A stretch of 46,832 nucleotides of DNA from Bacillota bacterium (GCA_017543265.1 JAFYGI010000044.1:1-46832), one strand, 5' to 3'; positions 34,746 to 42,934 are shown, counted from the stretch's first letter. Program-made: numbers and translations. Notes: generated by a model from the sequence alone, not told the origin.

Positions 34746-36881
34746 TTAATAAAGTGTCATTTCAATATCCTTGAATGTTACCTCACAAGCTCTTGCGACA
34801 AATACGCCCGCGAATACCTTGTCGTGGTTCTTTGCCGTAAGGTCTGTGTTTGCCCAATCCTCGGCATTTACAACGTAGGGCTCTTCGCTGCCGTACTGAA
34901 GTGTATAAACGCCGTTCTTTCTTTCAAGCACAAGCGGTATCTCCGTACCCGCTGCAAACTGAGCATCGTTATCCGTTGCCGTTTCAACGCTTGACCTTAT
35001 AACTTCCTGTATAAGGTTCTTAGCGGGATCCTCTGCATCTTCAAGCACGCCTCTTCTCCATACGGACACCATGTTGCGGCCGCTGTTTTGCGATGTATTG
35101 CCGACAGCAATGTAATGTGCGTTTGTGTTGTAGTTGGTGTCGGTAAATACATTGTCACGAAGCATAAGACCAAACGCCGTCTGGTTTACGCTTGCGGTGT
35201 AGTTGTCGATATGTGCTGTAGCCGTAAGTCTGAAATCCTGATCCTTGTCAAGCTCACGGAAGTACATTACGATACCGTCACAGTTGGACGCTACCTTACC
35301 CTTGCTGCCGATGGCCTTAAGATATACCTCTTTGCTGCCGTTTACCTCAACTATATCGTGTGAGGGGTGGCTGTCCTCGGTAAGCTCGCCTACGCTGGCA
35401 CCGAATACGGAGCCTGCCCACGGATCTGAAAGCTTCCAGATGGAGCTGGGGATATAGATACCCTCGTCAAAGGGCTCCCAATTTTTGTTGATGCACTTGT
35501 CGTTATCAAACTCGGGTGCTGTGATGTCGTCCTTTACATACTTGGAAAGGGCGCAGCCCTCGGCTGCCTTGATGTCCGCTGCCATCATGTAAGCAACATA
35601 ATCGGCACCGAAGCGGTTAAGGTGTGTATTGTCCACAGCGCCGTCCTGAACAGCTGCATGAAGTGCTGCGTAGCCGTTGGGAACAAGTGTGGGATCGTCA
35701 AGTGTAAGTGCGACCTTCTTTTCTGCCGCTACCTCCTTGACATCCTGACCTGCCTGAAGCTCCTTCCACAGGTTAATGGTGTTCTGGAGGCTGTCTACAA
35801 GCTGTACATTTGTCTCCGCTGCAAGGTCGCGTATGCACTGGCCGTAATCGCCGAGATCCGTAGGCTGATGTATATCGTTGCCCTTGATGCCGACTCTCGG
35901 TGAAGCCGTACTGCGGCGGATGATAGGTGTGCAAAGGATAGGTGTTGCGTTCACATCCTGTGCTACCTTGATATAACGGTTGTAAAGTGACCACTTAAAG
36001 GATGTTTCGTCATTTATATCCTTTGTGGCATCTGTAAATCTGTAGGCATCGGTCTTTTCGTCGTTGTGACCGAAGGCTATTATAAGGAAGTCGCCCTCCT
36101 TTATGTTGTTGGTAAGCAATGCGTAGTTTGCCATTGCCTCGGCATCCTCGTTGCCGTTTTCGTTAATGCCCGTTGCAAAGCTCTTGGAGCTTCTGCCCGA
36201 CAATGCAAGGTTTACGACCTGTACATCGTCAGTAAGGTACTGCTGTAAGCCGTCGCCGAAGCCGACACGCTTGAACCAGTAGTTTTTATCGGACTCCTCG
36301 CCGTAGTGGCAGCCTGTGGAGTCGCCGACAACATATACCTTGATGCCCGTGGAGTCAAACTCCGTTGTTTCCTCGGTGGTCTCTTCCGTTGTAGCCTCCG
36401 TGGCGGTTTCCGTAGTAGCCTCCGTTGCAGTCTCGTCTGTTGTTGCCTCTGTGGAAGCCTCTGTTGTTGCCTCCGTTGTTGCATCGGTGGTCTCCTGTGA
36501 CGAGCCGCCGCCCGAACCGCTGCCCGAGATAACGTTTGCTATGGATGTACCAAGCAAAGCCGCCTGCAAAATTATTGCGGCATCGTTCATGCGCACGCCG
36601 TCCTTGCCGTCAACATCGGCCTTTGAAAGGTCATAAGCGCCCTTGCCGAAGTATTCGGGATTCAGGCTAAGCCTGTATGCTATCGAAGCATCGTTTGCCG
36701 TAAGTATGCCGTCACCGTCAAGGTCTCCGACCACTTCGGAAGCATACGCCGTCACGGGTGTATCCACCCAGCCCTTTGTAATGCCTGCGGCCTGTGTTGT
36801 CACCGCACCCGCAAACAATGACGAAACTGTCATAATGCCCGCCATAATGCGGCTTAAAGTTCTCTTGGAACTTTTTCTCAT
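34746..36881 (-). CDS. Secreted CE12 acetylesterase with N-terminal dockerin
   Basis: A 711-aa protein. Signal peptide 1-32. The dockerin pair is at about 49-112, near the N-terminus: GDLDGDGILTANDASIAYRL and DVDGKDGVRMNDAAIILQ. A Thr/Glu linker of TTEATTE type is at 131-174. An SGNH esterase domain follows at about 180-445: nucleophile S188 in VVGDSTG, G229 in SGRSS, N273 in GHND, and D417/H420 in DNTHLN. This matches rhamnogalacturonan acetylesterase (CE12/RhgT-like). Residues about 470-711 form a beta-sandwich module of unknown class, possibly carbohydrate-binding. It probably deacetylates pectin outside the cell. The leader is long, structured and driven by duplicated promoters. The linker resembles that of the SLH/cohesin-like protein. 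Confidence 0.87.
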   Translation of the reverse strand: MRKSSKRTLSRIMAGIMTVSSLFAGAVTTQAAGITKGWVDTPVTAYASEVVGDLDGDGILTANDASIAYRLSLNPEYFGKGAYDLSKADVDGKDGVRMNDAAIILQAALLGTSIANVISGSGSGGGSSQETTDATTEATTEASTEATTDETATEATTETATEATTEETTEETTEFDSTGIKVYVVGDSTGCHYGEESDKNYWFKRVGFGDGLQQYLTDDVQVVNLALSGRSSKSFATGINENGNEDAEAMANYALLTNNIKEGDFLIIAFGHNDEKTDAYRFTDATKDINDETSFKWSLYNRYIKVAQDVNATPILCTPIIRRSTASPRVGIKGNDIHQPTDLGDYGQCIRDLAAETNVQLVDSLQNTINLWKELQAGQDVKEVAAEKKVALTLDDPTLVPNGYAALHAAVQDGAVDNTHLNRFGADYVAYMMAADIKAAEGCALSKYVKDDITAPEFDNDKCINKNWEPFDEGIYIPSSIWKLSDPWAGSVFGASVGELTEDSHPSHDIVEVNGSKEVYLKAIGSKGKVASNCDGIVMYFRELDKDQDFRLTATAHIDNYTASVNQTAFGLMLRDNVFTDTNYNTNAHYIAVGNTSQNSGRNMVSVWRRGVLEDAEDPAKNLIQEVIRSSVETATDNDAQFAAGTEIPLVLERKNGVYTLQYGSEEPYVVNAEDWANTDLTAKNHDKVFAGVFVARACEVTFKDIEMTLY
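36360..36491 (-). repeat. Thr/Glu-rich linker repeat in the dockerin-CE12 protein
   Basis: Encodes residues 131-174, TTEATTEAST-type units, between the dockerin and the esterase domain. Confidence 0.8.
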
Positions 36882-36908
36882 AGGTAATTCCCCTCCTTAA
36901 ACTCAAAT

Positions 36909-36965
36909 GCCCTGTGCATCGGCCAAAGCCGCACAAAGCCAGTAATATCCACGAATTCCTTCGTG
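36909..36965 (-). promoter_or_regulatory. Two hairpins in the leader of the dockerin-CE12 mRNA
   Basis: Minus strand, in order: CACGAA/TTCGTG with a 4-nt loop (36965-36950), then a 9-bp stem GCTTTGTGC/GCACAGGGC (36939-36909, two G-U pairs) enclosing GGC..GCC. They lie between the promoter and the ribosome site. No known riboswitch consensus is complete here. Confidence 0.5.
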
Positions 36966-37018
36966 TCGTTGAATGGGGTCGAGTCTGAAAAACAAGTTTT
37001 TTCTTCCCTCCCATTCAT

Positions 37019-37046
37019 ATTATACCATATATTTTTATAAAATCAA
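37019..37046 (-). promoter_or_regulatory. Promoter P1 of the dockerin-CE12 gene
   Basis: Minus strand: TTGATT (37046-37041), 16-bp spacer, TATAAT (37024-37019). It lies in the first copy of a 31-bp tandem duplication, giving a leader of about 130 nt. Confidence 0.75.
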
Positions 37047-37081
37047 CCGCTTATATCATATATTTTTATAAAATCAACCTC
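37020..37081. repeat. 31-bp tandem duplication carrying a promoter
   Basis: Copies at 37020-37050 and 37051-37081 share an identical 23-bp core (37026-37048 and 37057-37079), with mismatches only near the ends. Each copy supplies a -35 element and a -10-like element, so the event made tandem promoters. Confidence 0.9.
37050..37077 (-). promoter_or_regulatory. Promoter P2 (duplicated copy) of the dockerin-CE12 gene
   Basis: Minus strand: TTGATT (37077-37072), 16-bp spacer, TATAAG (37055-37050). The last base of the -10 box is weaker than in P1. Confidence 0.5.
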
Positions 37082-37104
37082 ATTTTCGGCTGACCGTTTT
37101 ATTT

Positions 37105-38472
37105 TTAAATCTTGGGGCACTGCGCAATACTTGCGGCGATCTCCTCATCGGTGGGGATATAATTCTCCATTTCGCCGTCGTTGTATTTCTGATATGCCAC
37201 CATATCGAAATAGCCTGTACCGGTAAGGCCAAAGACGATATTCTTTGCCTCGCCCGTTTCCTTGCATTTAAGCGCCTCGTCAATAGCGACCCTGATAGCG
37301 TGGCTGCTCTCGGGTGCGGGAAGTATGCCCTCTGTCCTTGCAAACTGCTCCGCAGCCTTGAATACATCGGTCTGCGTAACGCTGGTCGCGCGGATAAGCT
37401 TATCGTCGTAAAGCTGTGATACTATGCTGCTCATGCCGTGGTAGCGAAGACCGCCCGCATGGTTGGGTGCGGGAATATAGCCGCTGCCGAGCGTGTACAT
37501 CTTTGCAAGCGGGCAAACCTTGCCCGTATCGCAGAAGTCGTATACATATTTGCCGCGTGTAAGGCTGGGGCAGGATGCGGGCTCTACCGCAATTATGTCA
37601 TAGGAGGCCTCGCCCCTTAACATCTGGCCGACAAACGGTGAGATAAGGCCGCCGAGGTTTGAACCGCCGCCCGCGCAGCCGATTATCATATCCGCCTTGA
37701 TGCCGTATTTGTCGAGCGCCGCCTTTGTTTCAAGACCGATAACGGACTGATGAAGCAGTACCTGGCTTAAAACCGAGCCCAGAACATAGCGGTAGCCTTC
37801 CTTGCTGACAGCGGCCTCAACAGCCTCCGAAATGGCACAGCCAAGGCTGCCCGTGGTGCCGGGGAACTCCGCATTTATCTTTCTGCCCACATTTGTATTC
37901 ATGGACGGCGAGGGGGTAACGGTAGCACCGTAGGTACGCATTACCTCGCGTCTGAACGGCTTTTGCTCGTAGGATACCTTTACCATGTATACCTCGCAGT
38001 CAAGGCCGAAGTATGCACACGCCATGGAAAGCGCCGTGCCCCACTGGCCTGCGCCCGTCTCAGTGGTAACGCCTTTAAGACCTTGCTTTTTTGCATAATA
38101 AGCCTGTGCTATGGCCGAATTTAATTTGTGGCTGCCCGAGGTGTTGTTGCCCTCGAACTTGTAGTAGATATGTGCGGGTGTGCCGAGCGCTTTTTCAAGA
38201 CAGTACGCACGCACCAGCGGCGACGGGCGGTACATCTTGTAAAAGCCCCTTATCTCCTCGGGTATATCTATATAAGCGTTTTCGTTGTCAAGCTCCTGCT
38301 TTACAAGCTCCTTACAGAATACGCCCTCCAGTTCCTCTGCGGTCATGGGCTTTCCCGTGCCCGGATTTAACAGCGGTGCGGGCTTGTTTTTCATATCCGC
38401 CCTGACATTGTACCACTGCTTTGGCATCTCGTTTTCCTCAAGATAGATCTTGTACGGTATTTCTTTTGACAT
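37105..38472 (-). CDS. trpB: Tryptophan synthase beta chain, TrpB2 type
   Basis: A 455-aa PLP enzyme that condenses indole (or a similar nucleophile) with serine. The PLP lysine lies in NTSGSHKLNSA, and GCAGGGSNLGG is the phosphate-binding loop. The N-terminal PLLNPGTGKPMTAEEL extension and the length above 430 aa mark the TrpB2 subgroup, which usually works without the standard TrpA. No trpA or other trp gene is present in the window. The ATG at 38472 has AGGAGAG at 6 nt; the in-frame TTG at 38478 is too close to that site. The gene follows the GH5 gene by only 15 nt, so it appears to be in a carbohydrate operon. No convincing terminator follows. Confidence 0.93.
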   Translation of the reverse strand: MSKEIPYKIYLEENEMPKQWYNVRADMKNKPAPLLNPGTGKPMTAEELEGVFCKELVKQELDNENAYIDIPEEIRGFYKMYRPSPLVRAYCLEKALGTPAHIYYKFEGNNTSGSHKLNSAIAQAYYAKKQGLKGVTTETGAGQWGTALSMACAYFGLDCEVYMVKVSYEQKPFRREVMRTYGATVTPSPSMNTNVGRKINAEFPGTTGSLGCAISEAVEAAVSKEGYRYVLGSVLSQVLLHQSVIGLETKAALDKYGIKADMIIGCAGGGSNLGGLISPFVGQMLRGEASYDIIAVEPASCPSLTRGKYVYDFCDTGKVCPLAKMYTLGSGYIPAPNHAGGLRYHGMSSIVSQLYDDKLIRATSVTQTDVFKAAEQFARTEGILPAPESSHAIRVAIDEALKCKETGEAKNIVFGLTGTGYFDMVAYQKYNDGEMENYIPTDEEIAASIAQCPKI

Positions 38473-38487
38473 TTTCAACTCTCCTTT

Positions 38488-39999
38488 TTACTTGCTTGTG
38501 TAAATATTTTTAAGCCACTTGCCTTCCTGTGACAGATCGTCATCGGTCCAGCCCGAGGTCTTTGTGACATTGCTCTTTATAAGTGCGCAGGCTTCATCCT
38601 TGTTGGAAAGGTTCCAGCATACATAGCTTATACCGTTTTGTCTTAAATAGTTTATCCAGTTGTTGCCCTCGCCCTCGTCAATGCCACCGCTGCCGCTGGC
38701 CTCGCTGATGCCGAACTCGGTAACAAATACGGGCAGGCCGCTGCCGAGTGCTGCGGAAAGCTTGTTTCTGAGATCCTGACGGTGTGTTGCCGCATAAAAA
38801 TGCAGGGCATACATGATATTTGTGCGTCCCGTTATGGGGCTTTTTGCCACGATATCCACATCCTGCGACCATGTAGGCGTGCCGACAATGATGATGGCAT
38901 CATTATCCTGCTGTCTTATAAGGTCTATCATTTCCTCGGCATAGGGCTTTATGTCATTTTCCCAGGTAACGCCGCCGTTTGGCTCGTTGCATATCTCGTA
39001 GATAACATTGTCATAGTCCTTGAATTTGCCCGTCATTTCCTTAAAGAATGCCTTTGCGGGCTCCTTGTCGGTGTTGGGGTTGCCGTTTTGCAGGATATGC
39101 CAGTCGATAATGACATACATACCAAGCTCCTTGGCATACTCAACGCCCTCTGTGACCTTCCGGTGCATGGCTGTGGAATAGCCCTCGTTCACGCTTGAAT
39201 ACAGGGCAAGTCTTATGGTATTAACGCCCATTGTATCGCGCAGGGTCCTGAAGCCCTCCTTGTCCACATACTGCGGGAACCATGCTATGCCGTGTGTGCT
39301 GACACCCTGAAGTATAACGGGCTTGCCGCTCTGGTCAACTATTTTTGTGCCCGAAACGCTCAGCTTGCCGTGTATGCCAACGGGTGTTTTGGACGGATCC
39401 TCGCTGCTTGCTATCACCGCATCCACAGGCTGCTGTACCTGCTGCTGCGACATTTTTATATCGCCCGCGTTTGTAGCCGCGCTTGCGCTTGTAACATTTA
39501 CGGGACCCGAGCTTTTAACATGGAAGTTGAGCTTTTTGGTCTCCCCCGCCTTGATGTTCCTGTTCCACTCGGCAGGTGAGATAAGTATCGCCTTGCTGTC
39601 GTATGTAAAGGTATCGTTCCAGCTGTTTATGCCCTTTACCTCGTTATCAAGCTGTATCATGCCCGTCCAGTCGGTTATCTCCGCACCCGAGTTATTCGAT
39701 ATGTCAAATTCTATCTCCTGCAGGGTAAGGTCGCCCTCCGACCACGGCATACCCTTTACATAGGCGCTGACCGTGTACTTTGCATCCGCCTGTGCCGCGG
39801 GCTGTGTCACGGCCTCCGTCTGCGCCTGCGATACGGGCTCCGTCACGGCCTCCGTCTCGCCCGCATAGCGGTAAACGTCCTCTTTTAATGTTGCCTGTGT
39901 CTCCTGCGTATGGAAGGAGGATATTATGGCGGTGGCAAATATACCGCCCGCGATAAATATACCCAGCGCTCCCAGCGCTACTTTTGCACTTTGATTCAT
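38488..39999 (-). CDS. Membrane-anchored or secreted GH5 cellulase with CBM2-like module
   Basis: A 503-aa protein. The hydrophobic segment at 7-28 is a signal or a signal anchor; no clear AXA site is seen, so it may stay in the membrane. A linker rich in TEAVT and Gln runs to residue 72. A CBM2-like beta sandwich is at about 75-170 (ISNNSGAEITDWTGMI, AGETKKLNFHV). The GH5 domain is at about 205-503 and resembles subfamily 2: acid/base E339 (CNEPN), nucleophile E428 (VTEFG), and RLALYSS, IIDWH and LHFYAATH motifs. Expected activity is endo-beta-1,4-glucanase. There is no dockerin. Its ATG overlaps the stop of the cytoplasmic CE12 gene as ATGA, and GGAGGAAG is the ribosome site. Confidence 0.9.
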   Translation of the reverse strand: MNQSAKVALGALGIFIAGGIFATAIISSFHTQETQATLKEDVYRYAGETEAVTEPVSQAQTEAVTQPAAQADAKYTVSAYVKGMPWSEGDLTLQEIEFDISNNSGAEITDWTGMIQLDNEVKGINSWNDTFTYDSKAILISPAEWNRNIKAGETKKLNFHVKSSGPVNVTSASAATNAGDIKMSQQQVQQPVDAVIASSEDPSKTPVGIHGKLSVSGTKIVDQSGKPVILQGVSTHGIAWFPQYVDKEGFRTLRDTMGVNTIRLALYSSVNEGYSTAMHRKVTEGVEYAKELGMYVIIDWHILQNGNPNTDKEPAKAFFKEMTGKFKDYDNVIYEICNEPNGGVTWENDIKPYAEEMIDLIRQQDNDAIIIVGTPTWSQDVDIVAKSPITGRTNIMYALHFYAATHRQDLRNKLSAALGSGLPVFVTEFGISEASGSGGIDEGEGNNWINYLRQNGISYVCWNLSNKDEACALIKSNVTKTSGWTDDDLSQEGKWLKNIYTSK

Positions 40000-41189
40000 G
40001 TTTCTTCCTCCGGTGTGGTTTTGTTATCGGTGTTTTCCTCCTGCACGGTCTCTGCCGTGTCCTCATTCGGCTCCGCGTCTGCCTGTTCCCCGGTCTTTTT
40101 CTTGTCCTCGTCCCGCGGCATGACATCGTAGCGGAAGTATTTGTTGAACACTTCTTTTCTGTGCTTAAGGGGTGCGGGCGGCTCTACCCTGTCGTCGGGC
40201 ACAAGCTTTATCGCATCCTTTAGCGGGGCAAAGCTCTCCGTTGCATTGCGTGACAGATTATGCGCGATATAAATGAGCATATCCTCGCAAAGCCTTGCCG
40301 CCATAAGAAAGGCACCGTATTTGTTAAGATGTGTATCCTCCTGCACGCTTGCGGGATTATCGGCCGATTTAAGGTAGTCCTCGGGCCACTCGCCCGAAAG
40401 CACACCGCTTTTTATCGCCGTAAGATAATGTGCATCACGCTTTCCGAGTGCCTCAAACACGTTGCGCATCTCGTTGAAGGTATCAAGTATAAGCACATCC
40501 TTTTCCTTTGCAAGCTGGCGTATGGCGCGTATATACGAAAAATTGTCGCCGCCGTGGAGACCGCCGCCGTCCTTTATATGTATGTCGTCACGGTTGAACG
40601 CCGCACGCGGGGGCGGTGTAATAAGCACGGGTATAGCCTTTGCGGCGCGTGCCACACGGACATATTGCAGCAAAAACCACTTGTAGGTGCCCATAACGCC
40701 GTTTTCCGAGTAGGGATAGTAATAATCGCCGTACTGCGAAAGGGTATTGTATGCAGCCTCTATGGTAGAACGCTCGAGATAGCGGCTTTTTTTGGTAAGC
40801 TCGTTAAAAAACTCCGCAGGCATAAGGTCCGTAGGCACAGGCTCCCCCTTAACAATGGGAAAACGTCCCGTTTCGTCGGGGTTGCCCAGCGGCGTAAGAC
40901 GGTTATGCAGGGTGTCCTTCTTTTTTGTCGCATCGTCGTTATGACAAAAATGTATAAAAAGATAGTCGCCCTTTTTTATCTCGCGCTTTATCTGCTCCAA
41001 ACGTCCCTCGTTTATAAACGAGCGGGAGCTTCTGCCGCCCTTTGAATAATTTTTTATTTCAACATATTCGGGGTCGAAAAACCACCCGAGGTACTGTCCC
41101 CAGCCGGCGATGAATTCCTCCTGCTTGTAGGCCTGCACAAGAGAATCGCCCGCAAGATGAATAACAATCTTTTCCTTATCGTTTCCCAT
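39996..41189 (-). CDS. Cytoplasmic SGNH/CE12-type esterase
   Basis: A 397-aa GDSL/SGNH hydrolase without a signal peptide. Nucleophile S16 in LAGDSL, G52 in GGRSSRSF, N84 in HFCHND, and D285/H287 in EDTHLN. The set matches rhamnogalacturonan acetylesterase-like proteins. Residues about 340-397 are a Pro/Lys then Glu/Thr-rich disordered tail. The lack of export suggests that it deacetylates imported oligosaccharides, complementing the secreted CE12 enzyme at 34746. It is first in the operon CE12-GH5-trpB. Confidence 0.85.
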   Translation of the reverse strand: MGNDKEKIVIHLAGDSLVQAYKQEEFIAGWGQYLGWFFDPEYVEIKNYSKGGRSSRSFINEGRLEQIKREIKKGDYLFIHFCHNDDATKKKDTLHNRLTPLGNPDETGRFPIVKGEPVPTDLMPAEFFNELTKKSRYLERSTIEAAYNTLSQYGDYYYPYSENGVMGTYKWFLLQYVRVARAAKAIPVLITPPPRAAFNRDDIHIKDGGGLHGGDNFSYIRAIRQLAKEKDVLILDTFNEMRNVFEALGKRDAHYLTAIKSGVLSGEWPEDYLKSADNPASVQEDTHLNKYGAFLMAARLCEDMLIYIAHNLSRNATESFAPLKDAIKLVPDDRVEPPAPLKHRKEVFNKYFRYDVMPRDEDKKKTGEQADAEPNEDTAETVQEENTDNKTTPEEET

Positions 41190-41237
41190 AGCTTATCTTC
41201 CTTAAACATAAACTTGATACTACACATATATAGTTCT

Positions 41238-41266
41238 ATTATAATGGAAAATCGGTTTTTTATCAA
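41238..41266 (-). promoter_or_regulatory. Promoter of the CE12-GH5-trpB operon
   Basis: Minus strand: TTGATA (41266-41261), 17-bp spacer, TATAAT (41243-41238). Confidence 0.85.
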
Positions 41267-41392
41267 GGGATTTTGTAGATTTTTTGTAAATTCTTTGTTA
41301 CAGGTACTTTACTTTATGATTACCTTTTGTGACTTTTTAACAATATTTTAATAATTCGCCCCGAAAAATATCCCACGCTTTCGCCGAGGCAG

Positions 41393-41429
41393 CCAAAGAC
41401 CCCCGCAAATATTATGCGGGGGTCTTTGG
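41393..41429. terminator. Strong hairpin after the VTC-DUF4956 operon
   Basis: Perfect 15-bp stem CCAAAGACCCCCGCA/TGCGGGGGTCTTTGG with a 7-nt loop. A short T-tract (TCTTT) lies within the distal arm on both strands; there is no long T-run beyond it. It is probably a terminator of the minus-strand gene ending at 41455. Confidence 0.65.
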
Positions 41430-41454
41430 TGAAAGGAATAATATATGAAGCTTG

Positions 41455-42141
41455 TCAAAACTCGTTTTTAGTCGCCGCAAGGCTTAAAACAACCGTAAGA
41501 TTGCCGTTTTTGCATCTTATCTTATCCATAAATGCCTTGGTGTCCGTGCCGTTTGGCAGGATAACGTCATAGCTTAATTCAAAAACGCTGCCCATGTCTG
41601 CGGTCTTTATTTTTGTAAGGCTGTAGTTATTTGCGTATTCGCCGAGTATTTCGTCAAATATGCCCGCAAAATTAAGGTTTTCGGGGATGGTTATTTTAAG
41701 CAGGTAGGAGTCCGTTTTGGGAACGCCCAGCTTTACTGCCCTGAATACAACTATAAGCAGGCAGATGATGACCGTAAACACCAGCGCATATACATAAAAG
41801 CCTATGCCGCAGGCCAGACCCGCCGCCACCGCAAACAGCACATAGCTGATGTCCTTGGGGTTGCCGGGGGCGCTTCTGAAACGTATTATTGAAAACGCGC
41901 CCGCAAGGCTGAACGCACCCGCAACATTGCTGCCTATAAAAAGTATGATAAGCGATATAAGTATCGGCAGCATTACCATTGTGTTGAACAACGCCTGCGA
42001 ATAGTCGCCCGCCGCCGTTGTCTTGTAGTATGTAAAGCCTATAATAAGGCCGAGCATCACCGTTGATGCTATTGTGACAAGCACCTGTGTAAGCGACAGC
42101 GCCGCCATATTTTGTGTCAAAAGTTCCGTTAAATTAAGCAT
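41455..42141 (-). CDS. DUF4956-family membrane protein
   Basis: The 228-aa product has about four hydrophobic segments in residues 15-135, with the conserved loop GAFSLAGAFSIIRFRSAPGNPKDI typical of DUF4956. A soluble C-terminal domain of about 85 aa follows. Function unknown. The family commonly travels with VTC-domain polyphosphate polymerase genes, as here, where the start overlaps the VTC gene by 8 nt. A membrane partner of the polymerase is a reasonable inference. Confidence 0.85.
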   Translation of the reverse strand: MLNLTELLTQNMAALSLTQVLVTIASTVMLGLIIGFTYYKTTAAGDYSQALFNTMVMLPILISLIILFIGSNVAGAFSLAGAFSIIRFRSAPGNPKDISYVLFAVAAGLACGIGFYVYALVFTVIICLLIVVFRAVKLGVPKTDSYLLKITIPENLNFAGIFDEILGEYANNYSLTKIKTADMGSVFELSYDVILPNGTDTKAFMDKIRCKNGNLTVVLSLAATKNEF

Positions 42142-42871
42142 ATATCTTCACTCCTGTTTCCTTGCCCGAAATGTATTGTTTGTATTCTGTGCCGTATTTT
42201 GAAAACGATGTCTTGTGTATCCCGTTTTCACTCAGCACGCGGGTGAGCCACAAGGGCATCGCCCCCGCACACTTTATCTCCATAAGCCAAATGCCCTCGT
42301 TTAAAAGGCTGCGGCCGTAGTCGCCGTATTCCAGCCCCAGGTCATAGCGCCTTGTGCGGATATTGGTGTCAAAGGTTATGCGCAGCTCGCTGTCCTCCGC
42401 GCCCGCATAGGCCTGTCTGTCGTATGCAAGATAGACCTTTGGCTGCACCGGATAGGTGTTTACAAAGTAGTAAAGCTCGTTAAGCACCTGCTCGTTGGCA
42501 AAGGCAAGATGCTCGGGCTTTATGCGGTGCTCGGTGAGCATCCGCGCCGACTCCAGCCCTATGACCGTTCTGCGCTTGTTTACGATATGGTCGTATTTTT
42601 TCTTTATTTCAAGAAAAACCTCCGTACCCGGCTTGGGTGTGCCGTAGCTCCTGAGCCTGAGCTTTTCCTTGTATGTCGGCTTTGAAAGCGAGCGGCGTAT
42701 AAGTTCGTTGTCGGGTGTATCGTAGTAGATATTGCATATCGTGTAAAAACTGCCGTCCGCACAGTACCTGTCGGGCACCGTCCTGTCGGCTATCGCCTTT
42801 TTCATTGCCTCGTACTGTATGCGGTCCAATAAAAATTTTGTTTCGTATCTGTTAAATACTTCTATTGCCAT
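42134..42871 (-). CDS. VTC-domain polyphosphate polymerase-like protein
   Basis: A 245-aa CYTH/triphosphate-tunnel protein like the catalytic core of yeast Vtc4. Tunnel motifs: RYETKFLL, KEKLRLRSYG, FLEIKKKYDHIVNKRR, RITFDTNIRTRR and IMEIKC-type (LMEIKCAGAMPLWL). It may make polyphosphate from ATP at the inner membrane face. The start is ATG 42871 with AGAGGTGA upstream; the longer frame from 42919 lacks a ribosome site. The usual third partner, a CotH-type protein, is absent. Confidence 0.87.
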   Translation of the reverse strand: MAIEVFNRYETKFLLDRIQYEAMKKAIADRTVPDRYCADGSFYTICNIYYDTPDNELIRRSLSKPTYKEKLRLRSYGTPKPGTEVFLEIKKKYDHIVNKRRTVIGLESARMLTEHRIKPEHLAFANEQVLNELYYFVNTYPVQPKVYLAYDRQAYAGAEDSELRITFDTNIRTRRYDLGLEYGDYGRSLLNEGIWLMEIKCAGAMPLWLTRVLSENGIHKTSFSKYGTEYKQYISGKETGVKIYA

Positions 42872-42905
42872 ATATATCACCTCTGTTGTTTTACTTGTTG
42901 AACAC

Positions 42906-42934
42906 AGTATACCGCCCAAAAATTAGAAGGTCAT
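42906..42934 (-). promoter_or_regulatory. Possible promoter of the VTC-DUF4956 operon
   Basis: Minus strand: ATGACC (42934-42929), 17-bp spacer, TATACT (42911-42906). The -35 box matches only four of six consensus bases. Confidence 0.45.

Noticed and set aside
36905..36970. Possible c-di-GMP riboswitch in the dockerin-CE12 leader (GCACAGGGC segment)
   Set aside because: Only that short piece resembles the motif. The rest of the aptamer is absent, and the segment is better explained as one arm of a simple hairpin.
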